Assembly (NCBI GenBank): GCA_964531805.1
Contig: CAZHGE010000011.1
Span: 1 to 46,233 of the forward strand
Direction of reading: 5' to 3'
From: RGIG8767 sp964531805
GTDB taxonomy: Bacteria; Bacillota; Clostridia; Lachnospirales; Lachnospiraceae
DNA length: 46,233 bases
The position numbers were made by a program, and so were the translations under genes. The notes under the pieces are model-generated. The model saw only the letters and a list, made by a program, of their open reading frames with translations. It searched no databases and was not told the origin of the DNA. Of this stretch, positions 32,818-42,539 are shown one piece after another. How positions within the stretch are numbered: the stretch's first letter is position 1; the number at the start of each line of letters is the position of its first letter.

Positions 32818-35800
32818 TTATTTCTTAATATTCTTATGTGCCGTTGAAAGCATCAACTTGATTCGGTTGAGCTGATTTACTTCGCTGGCGCCTGGATCGT
32901 AATCAATGGCTACGATATTGGCAGAAGGAAAACGCTTGCGGATTTCCTTGATAACACCTTTACCAACTACATGGTTTGGCAGACAACCAAAAGGCTGTGT
33001 GCAGACGATGTTTGGTGTGCCACCATGGATGAGTTCAATCATTTCACCGGTTAAGAACCAGCCTTCGCCGGTTTGGTTACCAATCGATACGATTGGTTTC
33101 GCATATTCTACCAGTTTTTCAATATGGGCTGGCGGATCAAAATGCTTACTCTTCTTAAATGCTTTCGTTGCAGGACTTCTTAAAAGTTCCAACGCTTTGA
33201 TACCAAGGGAGCATGCTTTTGCAGCTTTCTTACTGGTACCAAGATGCTCTGCTTTGTATATCTGGTTGTAGAAGCAGTAGAGCATAAAGTCAAGTAAGTC
33301 TGGAACAACGGCTTCTGCACCTTCAGACTCTAGTAATTCTACTAAGTGGTTGTTACCAGCTGGTGAGAATTTTACAAGAATCTCTCCGACTATACCAACT
33401 CTTGGTTTTTTCATATTTTCATCAATCGGAATATTGTCAAAGTCTTTGATAATATCCTTCATCAGGCGTCCCAGTTTAAACGGGGATAAATGCTTGCCTG
33501 AGACAAAGGCAGCGGCTTCTTTTTTCCATTTCTCATGTATTTCATTGACACTTCCGGGAACCAGTTCATAAGGACGCATGCGGTATACACATTTCATAAA
33601 TACATCACCAATAGCGGCTGCATAAGCAACACGTATCAAGAAATTCGCATCCATTTTAAATCCCGGATTGGTTTCAATGCCGCCTAAGTTCAAAGATATA
33701 ACAGGGATGTATTCCATGCCGGCTTTTTTGAGAGCACGACGGATAAATCCAATGTAGTTTGTCGCACGGCATCCACCACCGGTCTGGGTAATGATTAGTG
33801 CAGTTTTGTGTAAGTCATATTTACCGGATAATAATGCTTCCATCAACTGTCCCACTACTAATAGGGAAGGATAGCAGGCATCATTATTTACATATTTCAG
33901 GCCGGTGTCAACGGAGTGACGGTTATCATTCTGTAATACCTCCAAATTGTATCCACAGGAGCGCATAGCAGGCTCTAACAAATCAAAGTGGATTGGCGAC
34001 ATCTGTGGACAGAGGATGGTATAATCCTTGCGCATTTCCTCTGTAAACGGTACTTTTTCGATGGCAGAAGAACGGATTTTGCGTTTGATATTCTTCTTTT
34101 CACGAACCTTGATTGCTGCTATCAGGGAACGAATACGAATCTTGGCCGCACCTAAGTTATTGACTTCGTCAATTTTTAAGCAGGTGTAAATTTTGCCAGA
34201 ACCTGAAAGAATATCGTTAACCTGGTCCGTGGTAACAGCATCCAGACCACATCCAAAGGAGTTTAGCTGGATAAGATCTAAGTAGTCTACCGTTTTTACA
34301 TAACTTGCAGCGGCATATAAACGGGAATGATACATCCACTGATCGGATACGATAAGCGGGCGTTCCGGTTTTGCCAAATGGGAAATGGAATCCTCTGTTA
34401 GTACGGCAATGTCGAAACTGGTAATCAGTTCCGGAATACCATGGTTGATTTCTGCATCCAAATGGTATGGACGGCCGGCAAGGACGATACCTCGTTTGCC
34501 GGTTTCCTGTAAATAGGCAAGAGTTTCTTCGCCTTTTTTCTTAATATCCTCTCTGACTGCGGCTAATTCTTTCCAAGCATCGGAAACAGCATCTACAATC
34601 TGTTCTGCCGGAATTTCATTAAATTCCTTTATTAATTCCTGAGCAATGACTGTTTCATCACGGAAGGAAAGGAATGGGTTACGCAAAATGGCTTTGCCGG
34701 AACCAATTTCTTCCACATTGTTCTTAATATTTTCGGAATAAGAAGTAACGATCGGACAGTTATAATGATCGTTTGCTTCTCCGATTTCTTTTCGCTCATA
34801 GAAAAGGGCAGGGTAGAATACGAAATCCACATTGTGTTCAATCAGCCATTTTACATGACCGTGAGCAAGTTTTGCCGGATAACATTCGGATTCACTTGGG
34901 ATGGATTCAATACCCAGTTCGTATAATTTATGTGTTGAACTTGGAGAGAGTACTACCTGATATCCTAATTTGGTAAAAAAGGTAAACCAGAATGGGTAGT
35001 TCTCGTACATGTTTAGTACACGTGGGATTCCTACTTTGCCTCTTGTAGCTTTGTCTGCGGTCAGAGGTTCGTAAGAAAATAATCGTTTTAATTTATAAGC
35101 ATAGAGGTTTGGTACATTGGACTCGCTCTTGGTTTTACCAAGACCTCTTTCACAGCGGTTACCGGATATGTACTGACGGCCGCCGGTAAAACGGTTGATA
35201 GTCAGACGGCAGTTGTTCGTACAACCTTTACATTTTGCCATGCTGGTCTCAAATTCCAATTCATCAATCTGGTCGATGGTAAGCATGGTAGTAGGCATGC
35301 CGCTTGTATAACGTTCTCTTGCAATCAAAGCCGCACCGAATGCTCCCATGATACCGGCAATGTCCGGACGGATGGCTTCGCAGTTTGCAATTGTTTCAAA
35401 AGAACGGAGTACGGCATCGTTATAGAAGGTACCGCCCTGTACAACGATATTTTTACCCAGTTCGGAAGCATCAGATACTTTTATTACTTTGAACAAAGCA
35501 TTTTTGATAACAGAATAAGCAAGTCCGGCAGAAATATCCGCAACGCTTGCGCCTTCCTTCTGTGCTTGTTTTACTTTTGAATTCATGAAAACGGTACAAC
35601 GGGTACCTAAATCTATTGGATGTTCAGCAAATAAAGCAGCTTTTGCAAAATCCTGTACACTATAATTTAGTGATTTAGCAAAGGTCTCGATAAAGGAACC
35701 ACAACCAGAGGAGCAGGCTTCATTTAATAATACGCTGTCAACGGTCTGATCTTTGATTTTGATACATTTCATGTCCTGTCCGCCGATGTCTAAGATACAG

Positions 35801-37050
35801 TCTACGTCGGGATTGAAAAATGCAGCCGCATAGTAGTGGGCAACGGTTTCAACTTCACCATCATCTAAGAGCAGCGCGGCTTTCATTAATGCTTCACCAT
35901 AACCGGTGGAGCAGGAGCGTACAATACGTGCATGTTTAGGAAGTCTGCGGTAAATATCTTTAATGGCTTCAATAGCTGTATGTAACGGACTTCCGTTATT
36001 GTTACTGTAGAAGGAATGTAAAAGTGCACCATCTTCTGCAACCAAAGCAATTTTGGTTGTAGTGGAACCAGCATCAATTCCTAAGAAACAGTTACCGGAA
36101 TAGTTTTCTAAATCTCCTGTGCGGACACAATGCTTGTTGTGGCGCGCATGGAATTCATCATAAGAAGCCTGGTCTGCAAAAAGAGGCTCCATACGTTCTA
36201 CTTCAAATTCCATCTGGATATCAGAAGAAAGCTTATCCACCATTTCTGTCATGGTGAAGGAACAGTTTTCTTTTGCATTTAAGGCAGAGCCCATAGCAGC
36301 AAACAGATGGGAGTGTTCTAATTCTATCGTGTGTTCTTCATCCAGTTTTAAAGTACGGATAAAGGCTTTTTTTAATTCGGATAAAAAGTGAAGTGGACCA
36401 CCTAAGAAGGCAACATGTCCACGGATTGGTTTACCGCAGGCAAGACCACTGATGGTCTGGTTAACTACTGCCTGGAAAATAGAAGCGGATAAGTCTTCTT
36501 TGGTAGCACCATCGTTAATTAATGGCTGGATATCTGTTTTAGCAAATACACCGCAACGGGCTGCAATGGTATATAAAGAATTATAGCTTTTGGCATATTC
36601 GTTAAGACCTGAAGCGTCTGTTTGTAATAAAGAAGCCATCTGGTCGATAAAAGAGCCTGTACCACCGGCACAGATACCGTTCATACGTTGTTCTACATTG
36701 CCGCCTTCAAAGTAGATAATTTTAGCATCTTCTCCGCCAAGTTCGATAGCAACGTCTGTTTTTGGGGCAAACTCCTGTAAAGAAGAGGAAACGGCAATTA
36801 CTTCCTGTACAAATGGGATACCTAAGTGGTTTGCCAAAGCAAGACCGCCGGAACCGGTTATGACAGGATGCAGGGTGAGTTCACCAAGCTGTTTCTGCGC
36901 TTTTACCAAGAGGGAATGCAGTGTATCCTTGATATTTGCAAAATGACGTTCATAGTCTGCAAATAGAAGGGAATGTGCTTCGTCTAAAATGGCTATCTTA
37001 ACAGTAGTGGAACCAATATCGATTCCTAAGGTGTACTTCATATTACTCAT
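32818..37050 (-). CDS. Giant acyl-CoA dehydratase activase-related protein (two ASKHA domains plus HgdB-like part)
   Basis: A 1410-residue protein. Two BcrAD/BadFG ASKHA ATPase domains come first: GIDIGSTTVKIAILDE with GICAGGTGSFIDQ, then FLGIDAGSTTTKIALV with NEACSSGCGSF. The cysteines in the latter loops match the iron-sulfur ligands of HgdC-type activators. A cysteine-rich segment (KCKGCTNNCRLTINRF) and a long DUF2229/HgdB-like region follow, with GGGCRATNYIGFIRRAL near its middle. Activators of 2-hydroxyacyl-CoA dehydratases use ATP to drive one electron to a very low potential. This fused form is common in Clostridia, but its substrate is unknown. The start has an AAAGG site. The gene is alone on the minus strand. 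Confidence 0.85.
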   Translation of the reverse strand: MSNMKYTLGIDIGSTTVKIAILDEAHSLLFADYERHFANIKDTLHSLLVKAQKQLGELTLHPVITGSGGLALANHLGIPFVQEVIAVSSSLQEFAPKTDVAIELGGEDAKIIYFEGGNVEQRMNGICAGGTGSFIDQMASLLQTDASGLNEYAKSYNSLYTIAARCGVFAKTDIQPLINDGATKEDLSASIFQAVVNQTISGLACGKPIRGHVAFLGGPLHFLSELKKAFIRTLKLDEEHTIELEHSHLFAAMGSALNAKENCSFTMTEMVDKLSSDIQMEFEVERMEPLFADQASYDEFHARHNKHCVRTGDLENYSGNCFLGIDAGSTTTKIALVAEDGALLHSFYSNNNGSPLHTAIEAIKDIYRRLPKHARIVRSCSTGYGEALMKAALLLDDGEVETVAHYYAAAFFNPDVDCILDIGGQDMKCIKIKDQTVDSVLLNEACSSGCGSFIETFAKSLNYSVQDFAKAALFAEHPIDLGTRCTVFMNSKVKQAQKEGASVADISAGLAYSVIKNALFKVIKVSDASELGKNIVVQGGTFYNDAVLRSFETIANCEAIRPDIAGIMGAFGAALIARERYTSGMPTTMLTIDQIDELEFETSMAKCKGCTNNCRLTINRFTGGRQYISGNRCERGLGKTKSESNVPNLYAYKLKRLFSYEPLTADKATRGKVGIPRVLNMYENYPFWFTFFTKLGYQVVLSPSSTHKLYELGIESIPSESECYPAKLAHGHVKWLIEHNVDFVFYPALFYERKEIGEANDHYNCPIVTSYSENIKNNVEEIGSGKAILRNPFLSFRDETVIAQELIKEFNEIPAEQIVDAVSDAWKELAAVREDIKKKGEETLAYLQETGKRGIVLAGRPYHLDAEINHGIPELITSFDIAVLTEDSISHLAKPERPLIVSDQWMYHSRLYAAASYVKTVDYLDLIQLNSFGCGLDAVTTDQVNDILSGSGKIYTCLKIDEVNNLGAAKIRIRSLIAAIKVREKKNIKRKIRSSAIEKVPFTEEMRKDYTILCPQMSPIHFDLLEPAMRSCGYNLEVLQNDNRHSVDTGLKYVNNDACYPSLLVVGQLMEALLSGKYDLHKTALIITQTGGGCRATNYIGFIRRALKKAGMEYIPVISLNLGGIETNPGFKMDANFLIRVAYAAAIGDVFMKCVYRMRPYELVPGSVNEIHEKWKKEAAAFVSGKHLSPFKLGRLMKDIIKDFDNIPIDENMKKPRVGIVGEILVKFSPAGNNHLVELLESEGAEAVVPDLLDFMLYCFYNQIYKAEHLGTSKKAAKACSLGIKALELLRSPATKAFKKSKHFDPPAHIEKLVEYAKPIVSIGNQTGEGWFLTGEMIELIHGGTPNIVCTQPFGCLPNHVVGKGVIKEIRKRFPSANIVAIDYDPGASEVNQLNRIKLMLSTAHKNIKK

Positions 37051-37394
37051 AAAATTTGCCTTTCATTAAAACCATATGCGTTCTCTGATAAATGTGGTAA
37101 AATATCACAATTTCAGAAAAAACATTTAATAAGAAATAATTCATCGCAATAATTCGATATTATACGACATGATTTTACAAAGCGCAATCAAACTTTCGCA
37201 CGAAAAAAAGATTTAACCAAATCTTAGTTTTGTTTATATTTTCTTAATAATTATTCATAAAACTTTAAAAGAAGCGTAAGTTTTTTTGGGCTGGACCTTT
37301 GTTTACATTTTACGATGCGTTTGATACAATCTATTTGGCAGAGAAGCTTTGTCTGCTTCGAAAGATATTATGAAAAAAACTATGAGGTGAATAC
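37051..37394. other. Divergent intergenic region, activase to rhomboid-like gene
   Basis: An AT-rich spacer of 344 bp. It holds the rhomboid promoter at 37302-37330 and, on the minus strand, a TATAAT at 37164-37159 that may serve the activase gene, although no good -35 box sits at normal spacing. No ORF, RNA gene or conserved riboswitch is recognised in the rest. Confidence 0.5.
37302..37330 (+). promoter_or_regulatory. Promoter of the rhomboid-like gene
   Basis: TTTACA (37302-37307) and TACAAT (37325-37330) are 17 bp apart, 65 bp before the start codon. Confidence 0.6.
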
Positions 37395-38258
37395 ATGAAA
37401 AATGACTTCGGTAAAAACTTTAATAAAAAGTTTTCAAACTTTGAAAGAAAGTTTTCTAAATATGCGATTTCGAATCTTTCCGTATATTTGATTATTTGTT
37501 ATGCATTTGGTTATTTGATCCAAATTGTAAACAGTAGTTTTCTGGGATATCTGACTTTGGATCCGGTCATGATTTTACAGGGACAGGTGTGGAGATTGAT
37601 TACATGGATATTGGTTCCGCCGACTTCACAGAACTTATTTTTTACGTTGATTACATTGTATTTCTATTACAGCATAGGTTCTACACTGGAACGTGTTTGG
37701 GGAACTTATCGCTATAACTGCTATTTGTTTTCGGGAATGGTTTTTACAATTTTAGGCAGTTTTCTGTTGTATGGCGTTTTTGCAGCAATGGGAGCTGGTA
37801 ATGTTTCTTTTGGAGCATTATTTAGTACTTACTATGTAAATATGTCCATATTCCTTGCTTTTGCAGCAAGCTTTCCGGATATGCAGGTACTGCTTATGTT
37901 TATTATTCCAGTAAAAGTAAAATATATGGGCATTATATACGGTGTATATCTGGTATTAGAGTGCCTTATGGGCGGTCTGATTAACTGGGTAGTCATCGGT
38001 TCCTCCCTTCTTAACTTTGTGGTATTTTATCTTACATCCCGCAATACGTTTAAACGGATGTCTCCGGGACAAATTAAAAGACGTCAGGAATTTAAGACGC
38101 AGGTACGCCATACCGCACGCATTACCCGTCATAAATGTGCCATTTGCGGCCGGACGGAAGAGAGCAATCCGGAATTAGAGTTCCGCTTCTGTTCTAAGTG
38201 CAATGGTAATTATGAATATTGTCAGGATCATCTGTTTACCCACAAGCATGTGGAATAA
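37395..38258 (+). CDS. Rhomboid-like membrane protein with a C-terminal zinc-binding motif, probably a pseudoprotease
   Basis: A 287-residue protein with about six membrane segments in rhomboid order: GQVWRLITWILVPPTSQN after the first segment, STLERVWGTYRYNCYLFSG, then FPDMQVLLMFIIPVKVKYMG. The catalytic GxSG of active rhomboids appears altered (GNVSFGALFS), and no histidine is visible in the last segment (LINWVVIGSSLLNFVVF). Proteolysis is therefore unlikely. The cytoplasmic tail carries CAICGRTEE and CSKCNGNYEYCQDH followed by HKH, a probable zinc ribbon. Inactive rhomboid-like proteins usually bind or route membrane clients. The start has a TGAGGTG site 8-9 nt upstream. Confidence 0.7.
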   Translation: MKNDFGKNFNKKFSNFERKFSKYAISNLSVYLIICYAFGYLIQIVNSSFLGYLTLDPVMILQGQVWRLITWILVPPTSQNLFFTLITLYFYYSIGSTLERVWGTYRYNCYLFSGMVFTILGSFLLYGVFAAMGAGNVSFGALFSTYYVNMSIFLAFAASFPDMQVLLMFIIPVKVKYMGIIYGVYLVLECLMGGLINWVVIGSSLLNFVVFYLTSRNTFKRMSPGQIKRRQEFKTQVRHTARITRHKCAICGRTEESNPELEFRFCSKCNGNYEYCQDHLFTHKHVE

Positions 38259-38322
38259 GGACAACATTGAAAAAAGCGTGTTTATGACAGGATTATGAGA
38301 GTGGGAATAGAAAGGATTTTAA

Positions 38323-39069
38323 ATGAATCAGGAGTTATTATTTGCAAAAACATTGGAAGAAGTAAAGGCACTTGCCATGGAACAGGGCAGAGTACTTTCA
38401 AAAGAGCAGGTGGAGGAAGCCTTTGGTAAGATTGGTATGAAGCCGGAGGAATTGACGCCTATTTATGAATACTTAAATCAGAAAAAAATTGGTATTGGAG
38501 AGCCGGTTGACCCGGATGAATATCTGACAGAAGAAGATGTGGATTTTCTTTCCGATTATATTAAGCAGATTGAACTGCTGCCTGTATTATCACAGGGGGA
38601 AAAAGAAGCATATTTCCTTTCCGCCATGGCAGGAGATTCTGTAGGAAAAGCAAAGACCATTGAAATTCTTCTTCCAGATATTATTGATGTTGCCAAATTA
38701 TATACCGGACAGGGCGTTCTTTTGGAAGATTTGATTGGAGAAGGAAATGTGGCACTGGCAATGGGAGTGGAAATGCTGGGCTGTTTAGAAAAGGCAGGCG
38801 AAGTCCCGGGAATGCTTGTGAAAATGGCAATGGATGCCATGGAAGAATTAATTCAGGAAACAGAAGAGGAAAATAAGATTGACCGCAAAATTGTGGATAA
38901 GGTAAATGAGGTTTCTGCTGAAGCAAAAAAATTGGCAGAAACTCTGAATCGCAAAATTACAGTAGAAGAACTGATGGAAGAAACCTCATTTTCAGAAAAG
39001 AAAATAAGGGAAGCAATCCGCATAAGCGGAAATAGAATAGAATATTTTGAGGGTGCAAATGAACAATGA
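38323..39069 (+). CDS. Sigma-70-like protein lacking the DNA-binding regions
   Basis: A 248-residue protein. Residues 1-55 resemble sigma region 1.1 (SKEQVEEAFGKIGMKPEELT). A region 1.2-like segment (DFLSDYIKQIELLPVLSQGE) follows, then a region 2.1/2.2-like core (DIIDVAKLYTGQGVLLEDLI followed by GEGNVALAMGVEML). After it the sequence jumps to a region 3-like end (KIVDKVNEVSAEAKKLAETL, then ITVEELMEETSFSEKKIREA). The region 2.3/2.4 aromatic and basic residues that melt and read the -10 box are missing, as is region 4. It may bind RNA polymerase core without promoter recognition. The following gene overlaps its stop by 11 nt. Confidence 0.6.
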   Translation: MNQELLFAKTLEEVKALAMEQGRVLSKEQVEEAFGKIGMKPEELTPIYEYLNQKKIGIGEPVDPDEYLTEEDVDFLSDYIKQIELLPVLSQGEKEAYFLSAMAGDSVGKAKTIEILLPDIIDVAKLYTGQGVLLEDLIGEGNVALAMGVEMLGCLEKAGEVPGMLVKMAMDAMEELIQETEEENKIDRKIVDKVNEVSAEAKKLAETLNRKITVEELMEETSFSEKKIREAIRISGNRIEYFEGANEQ

Positions 39070-39475
39070 TTTTCGTTACGTCATGCATGATATGACAAAT
39101 GTATATATCGGTGCCAAGCATACATATGAAGAATTGATGGACATAGATGAGGTGCCATTTAAATTAAAAACGATTCTATCCCATTACATGTTAAAAGAAA
39201 TTGATGGGAATACTACTCTGGAAAACCATGTGTTTTTTATGAAAAAAACAGATGAGTCTTACAGGATTTATAAGCAGATGAAGACAAGATTTAAATTAAA
39301 TGTTTTCCGGGAAGATGGTCATGGAAAGGGTAAGCCTGGCTATGTACAGAAGGAATACAAGATTGATGAAATTGTAGAAGGACCGGAAGCAGAGTTTTTG
39401 CATGAAAATATGAATACGATTTTTGTGGAAGAAATGCACATCACCAAATTAGGACTGTTAGCGGTGGGAATTTGA
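39059..39475 (+). CDS. Uncharacterised protein coupled to the sigma-like gene
   Basis: A 138-residue soluble protein beginning MNNDFRYVMHDMTNVYIGAK. It contains LSHYMLKEIDGNTTLENHVF and a strand-rich end, EEMHITKLGLLAVGI. ATG 39059 is chosen because GAGGG (39049-39053) precedes it; it lies 11 nt inside the end of the sigma-like gene, indicating tight translational coupling and perhaps a physical partnership. There is no signal peptide or membrane segment. I recognise no family. Confidence 0.6.
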   Translation: MNNDFRYVMHDMTNVYIGAKHTYEELMDIDEVPFKLKTILSHYMLKEIDGNTTLENHVFFMKKTDESYRIYKQMKTRFKLNVFREDGHGKGKPGYVQKEYKIDEIVEGPEAEFLHENMNTIFVEEMHITKLGLLAVGI

Positions 39476-39562
39476 TTTTTGTGCATTTTTTAGAACGGGT
39501 AGTATATTGAAATATGGTTGTTGATAGAGACGGCTGATGAAAGGGAAGGAAATTTTGTTTTT

Positions 39563-42493
39563 ATGAGGATAGAAGATGTGGCTGCTTATGAGCAGTTGGA
39601 TAGTAGAGAAATCGAAGAGATTAATTCAGGTGCAAGATTACTTCGTCACAAAAAGACTGGTGCGAGAGTTGTTTTGCTTGAAAATGATGATGAAAATAAA
39701 GTGTTTTATATTGGATTCCGTACGCCGCCAAAGGAAAGTACGGGAGTTATGCATATTTTAGAACACTCAGTTTTATGTGGTTCTAAGGAATTTCCAGTAA
39801 AAGATCCTTTTATCGAACTGGCAAAAGGGTCACTCAATACCTTTTTAAATGCCATGACCTATCCGGATAAGACGGTTTATCCAGTGGCAAGCTGTAATGA
39901 CAAGGATTTTCAGAATCTGATGCATGTGTATTTGGATGCTGTATTTTATCCAAATATCTATAATCATGACATGACCTTCCGTCAGGAGGGCTGGCACTAT
40001 GAAATGGATAGTGCAGAGGATGAATTGACGATTAATGGTGTTGTATATAACGAAATGAAGGGGGCTTTTTCTTCACCGGATGATGTGTTGGAACGGGAGA
40101 TTTTTAACACGTTATTCCCTGATACGCCATACAGCGAAGAATCCGGCGGTGATCCTAAGGTAATCCCGGATTTGACGTATGAACATTATTTAGATATTCA
40201 TAGACAGTATTATCATCCGTCCAATAGTTATATCTATTTATATGGCAATATGGATATGGCGGAAAAACTGGATTTTATTGATAAACATTATCTGTCTGCT
40301 TTTGACAGATTGGAGATTGATTCACAGATTCCATTGCAGAAATCTTTTGATGAACCAATTGAAGTAAAGAAGTATTTTTCGATTACGGAAAGTGAACCAT
40401 TAGAGGATAATACCTATTTAAGTTATAACTGTGTGACAAATGATTGTTTGGACCGTAAAAAATACATTGCATTTCAGGTGCTGGATTATGCTCTTTGTGG
40501 TACACCGGGGGCTGTGCTAAAGCAGGCACTGTTATATGCAGGAATTGGCAAGGATATTTACAGTTTTTATGATAATGGAATCCGTCAGCCGTATTTTTCA
40601 GTCGTGGCTAAAAATGCGGAAGGTTCTAAAAAAGAAGAATTTGTTGCGTTAATCCGCAAAGTGCTTACAGAGCTGGTCGAAAAGGGATTTGATAAAGATA
40701 CGCTTCGTGCTGGTTTAAATTACTATGAGTTTAAATATAGAGAAGCAGATTTTGGTTCTTATCCACCGGGACTCATGTATGGTTTGCAAATCTTAGACAG
40801 CTGGCTTTATGACGATAGAAAGCCATTTATTCATTTGGCAGCAGAGGATACTTTTGCCGCGCTGCGTGAGGACATTGAGACAGATTATTATGAGAACCTG
40901 CTAAAAGAATCTTTACTGGATAATAAGCATTGTTCTGTAGTAGTAGTAGAGCCAAAACGTAATTTAGTAGAGCAGGAGGAAAAGCAGTTAAAAGAAAAAC
41001 TGGCTGCTTATAAAGCTTCATTAAGTGAAGAAGAAATTGCTGATATTGTAAAGAATACAGCACAGCTTTTGGAATATCAGGAAACAGAGGATGATCCGGA
41101 GGCACTTACCTGTATCCCGGTTTTGGAGAGGGAGGATATTAAAAAAGAAGCCGCCCCTCTTTATAATGAGGAACGTAAGGTAGGAGAGAAGGTATGCTTG
41201 TACCATCCAGTGTTTACAAACGGAATCAATTATGTCCGTGTGATGTTTACGTCTAACAATGTACCGAAGGAATATCTGCCTTATATGGGTATTTTGAAGT
41301 CCGTTTTGGGATATGTGGCAACGGAAAAATATTCTTATTCAGAGTTGTTTAATCAGATTTATTTAAGCACCGGCGGTATTACACCGGTTACTAATGTATA
41401 TACCAATGCGTTAGACACAGAGGAAGTCACGGTTTCTTTTGAATGGAAAATGAAAACACTTCAGGGTAAACTGCCAGAAGCATTTGCTTTAGTGGAAGAA
41501 ATCATGCTTCGTTCGGATTTGACGGATAAGAAACGGTTACAGGAGATCTTAGGCGAATTAAAATCCCGAATGCAGTCCAATATGATTTCTGCAGGTCATC
41601 ATGTAGCATCGGGTAGAGCTGCTTCTTATTTTTCTAAGAGTGGGGCAATTCAGGAAGCAGTTAGTGGAATGCCATGCTATCAGCTGGTATGCCGTATGGA
41701 AAAGGATATGGAAAAAAATGCAGATGAACTGGTAGAAGGACTTATAAAGGTCTGTCGGTTCCTGTTTACAACGGATAAGCTGATGTTTGATTTTGCAGGA
41801 GAAGAAAAAGAATATCAGGTGTTTGAAGGTTTGGCTGGCGGTTTTGCTGGCAGACTGCCAAACGACGAAGTCTTGGGAGCGTTTGAAACATTGGTTCCAG
41901 AGAAGAAAAATGAAGGCTTTTTATCCGCATCACAGGTGCAGTATGTATGCCGTGCGGGCAATTTTACAAAAGAAGGACTGGAGTATACAGGTGCCCTGCG
42001 TGTGCTCAAGGTGATTATGGGATATGACTATCTTTGGAATCAAGTGCGTGTGAAGGGCGGCGCGTACGGTTGCATGTGTAGTTTCAGCAAGAGTGGGGAA
42101 AGCTATTTTGTATCCTACCGTGATCCAAATTTAAAAAAGACCATCGATGTATACGAGGCAGCAGCGGATTATGTGGCGGCTTTTGATCAGGATGACCGCA
42201 GTATGACTCAGTATATTATCGGTGCTATTAGTGAATTGGACACTCCTCTTAATGCACCAGCAAAAGCACTTCGTTCGTTAAGTGCTTATATGACCAATCA
42301 GACAGAAGAAGATTTACAGCAGGTAAGAGACGAACTGCTTGCTACAGATCAGAAAACAATCCGAGGTTTAGCTTCTTATATTCGTGCATTTATGCAGCAG
42401 GACTATCTCTGTGTAGTTGGGAATGAAGAAAAAGTAAAAGAAGAAGCGGGATTGTTTGGTGAAGTACGTGATTTGTATTCGGGAGAATGTTAA
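39563..42493 (+). CDS. M16C insulinase-family metallopeptidase (PreP-like)
   Basis: A 976-residue protein, full length for the presequence-protease branch. The inverted zinc motif HxxEH is HILEHSV (H64, E67, H68), and the distal zinc ligand lies in VVYNEMKGAFSS. FRTPPKESTGVMHILEH and LNAMTYPDKTVYPVAS are typical of PreP. Four M16 repeats form a closed chamber that degrades short unfolded peptides in the cytoplasm. I prefer ATG 39563, preceded by AAGGGAAGGA, although the spacing is long; a TTG at 39518 would add 15 residues. Confidence 0.9.
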   Translation: MRIEDVAAYEQLDSREIEEINSGARLLRHKKTGARVVLLENDDENKVFYIGFRTPPKESTGVMHILEHSVLCGSKEFPVKDPFIELAKGSLNTFLNAMTYPDKTVYPVASCNDKDFQNLMHVYLDAVFYPNIYNHDMTFRQEGWHYEMDSAEDELTINGVVYNEMKGAFSSPDDVLEREIFNTLFPDTPYSEESGGDPKVIPDLTYEHYLDIHRQYYHPSNSYIYLYGNMDMAEKLDFIDKHYLSAFDRLEIDSQIPLQKSFDEPIEVKKYFSITESEPLEDNTYLSYNCVTNDCLDRKKYIAFQVLDYALCGTPGAVLKQALLYAGIGKDIYSFYDNGIRQPYFSVVAKNAEGSKKEEFVALIRKVLTELVEKGFDKDTLRAGLNYYEFKYREADFGSYPPGLMYGLQILDSWLYDDRKPFIHLAAEDTFAALREDIETDYYENLLKESLLDNKHCSVVVVEPKRNLVEQEEKQLKEKLAAYKASLSEEEIADIVKNTAQLLEYQETEDDPEALTCIPVLEREDIKKEAAPLYNEERKVGEKVCLYHPVFTNGINYVRVMFTSNNVPKEYLPYMGILKSVLGYVATEKYSYSELFNQIYLSTGGITPVTNVYTNALDTEEVTVSFEWKMKTLQGKLPEAFALVEEIMLRSDLTDKKRLQEILGELKSRMQSNMISAGHHVASGRAASYFSKSGAIQEAVSGMPCYQLVCRMEKDMEKNADELVEGLIKVCRFLFTTDKLMFDFAGEEKEYQVFEGLAGGFAGRLPNDEVLGAFETLVPEKKNEGFLSASQVQYVCRAGNFTKEGLEYTGALRVLKVIMGYDYLWNQVRVKGGAYGCMCSFSKSGESYFVSYRDPNLKKTIDVYEAAADYVAAFDQDDRSMTQYIIGAISELDTPLNAPAKALRSLSAYMTNQTEEDLQQVRDELLATDQKTIRGLASYIRAFMQQDYLCVVGNEEKVKEEAGLFGEVRDLYSGEC

Positions 42494-42539
42494 ACTATAT
42501 TTGTGGGGACAAATGAGAAGGTAAAGGGAGGAAAACATT

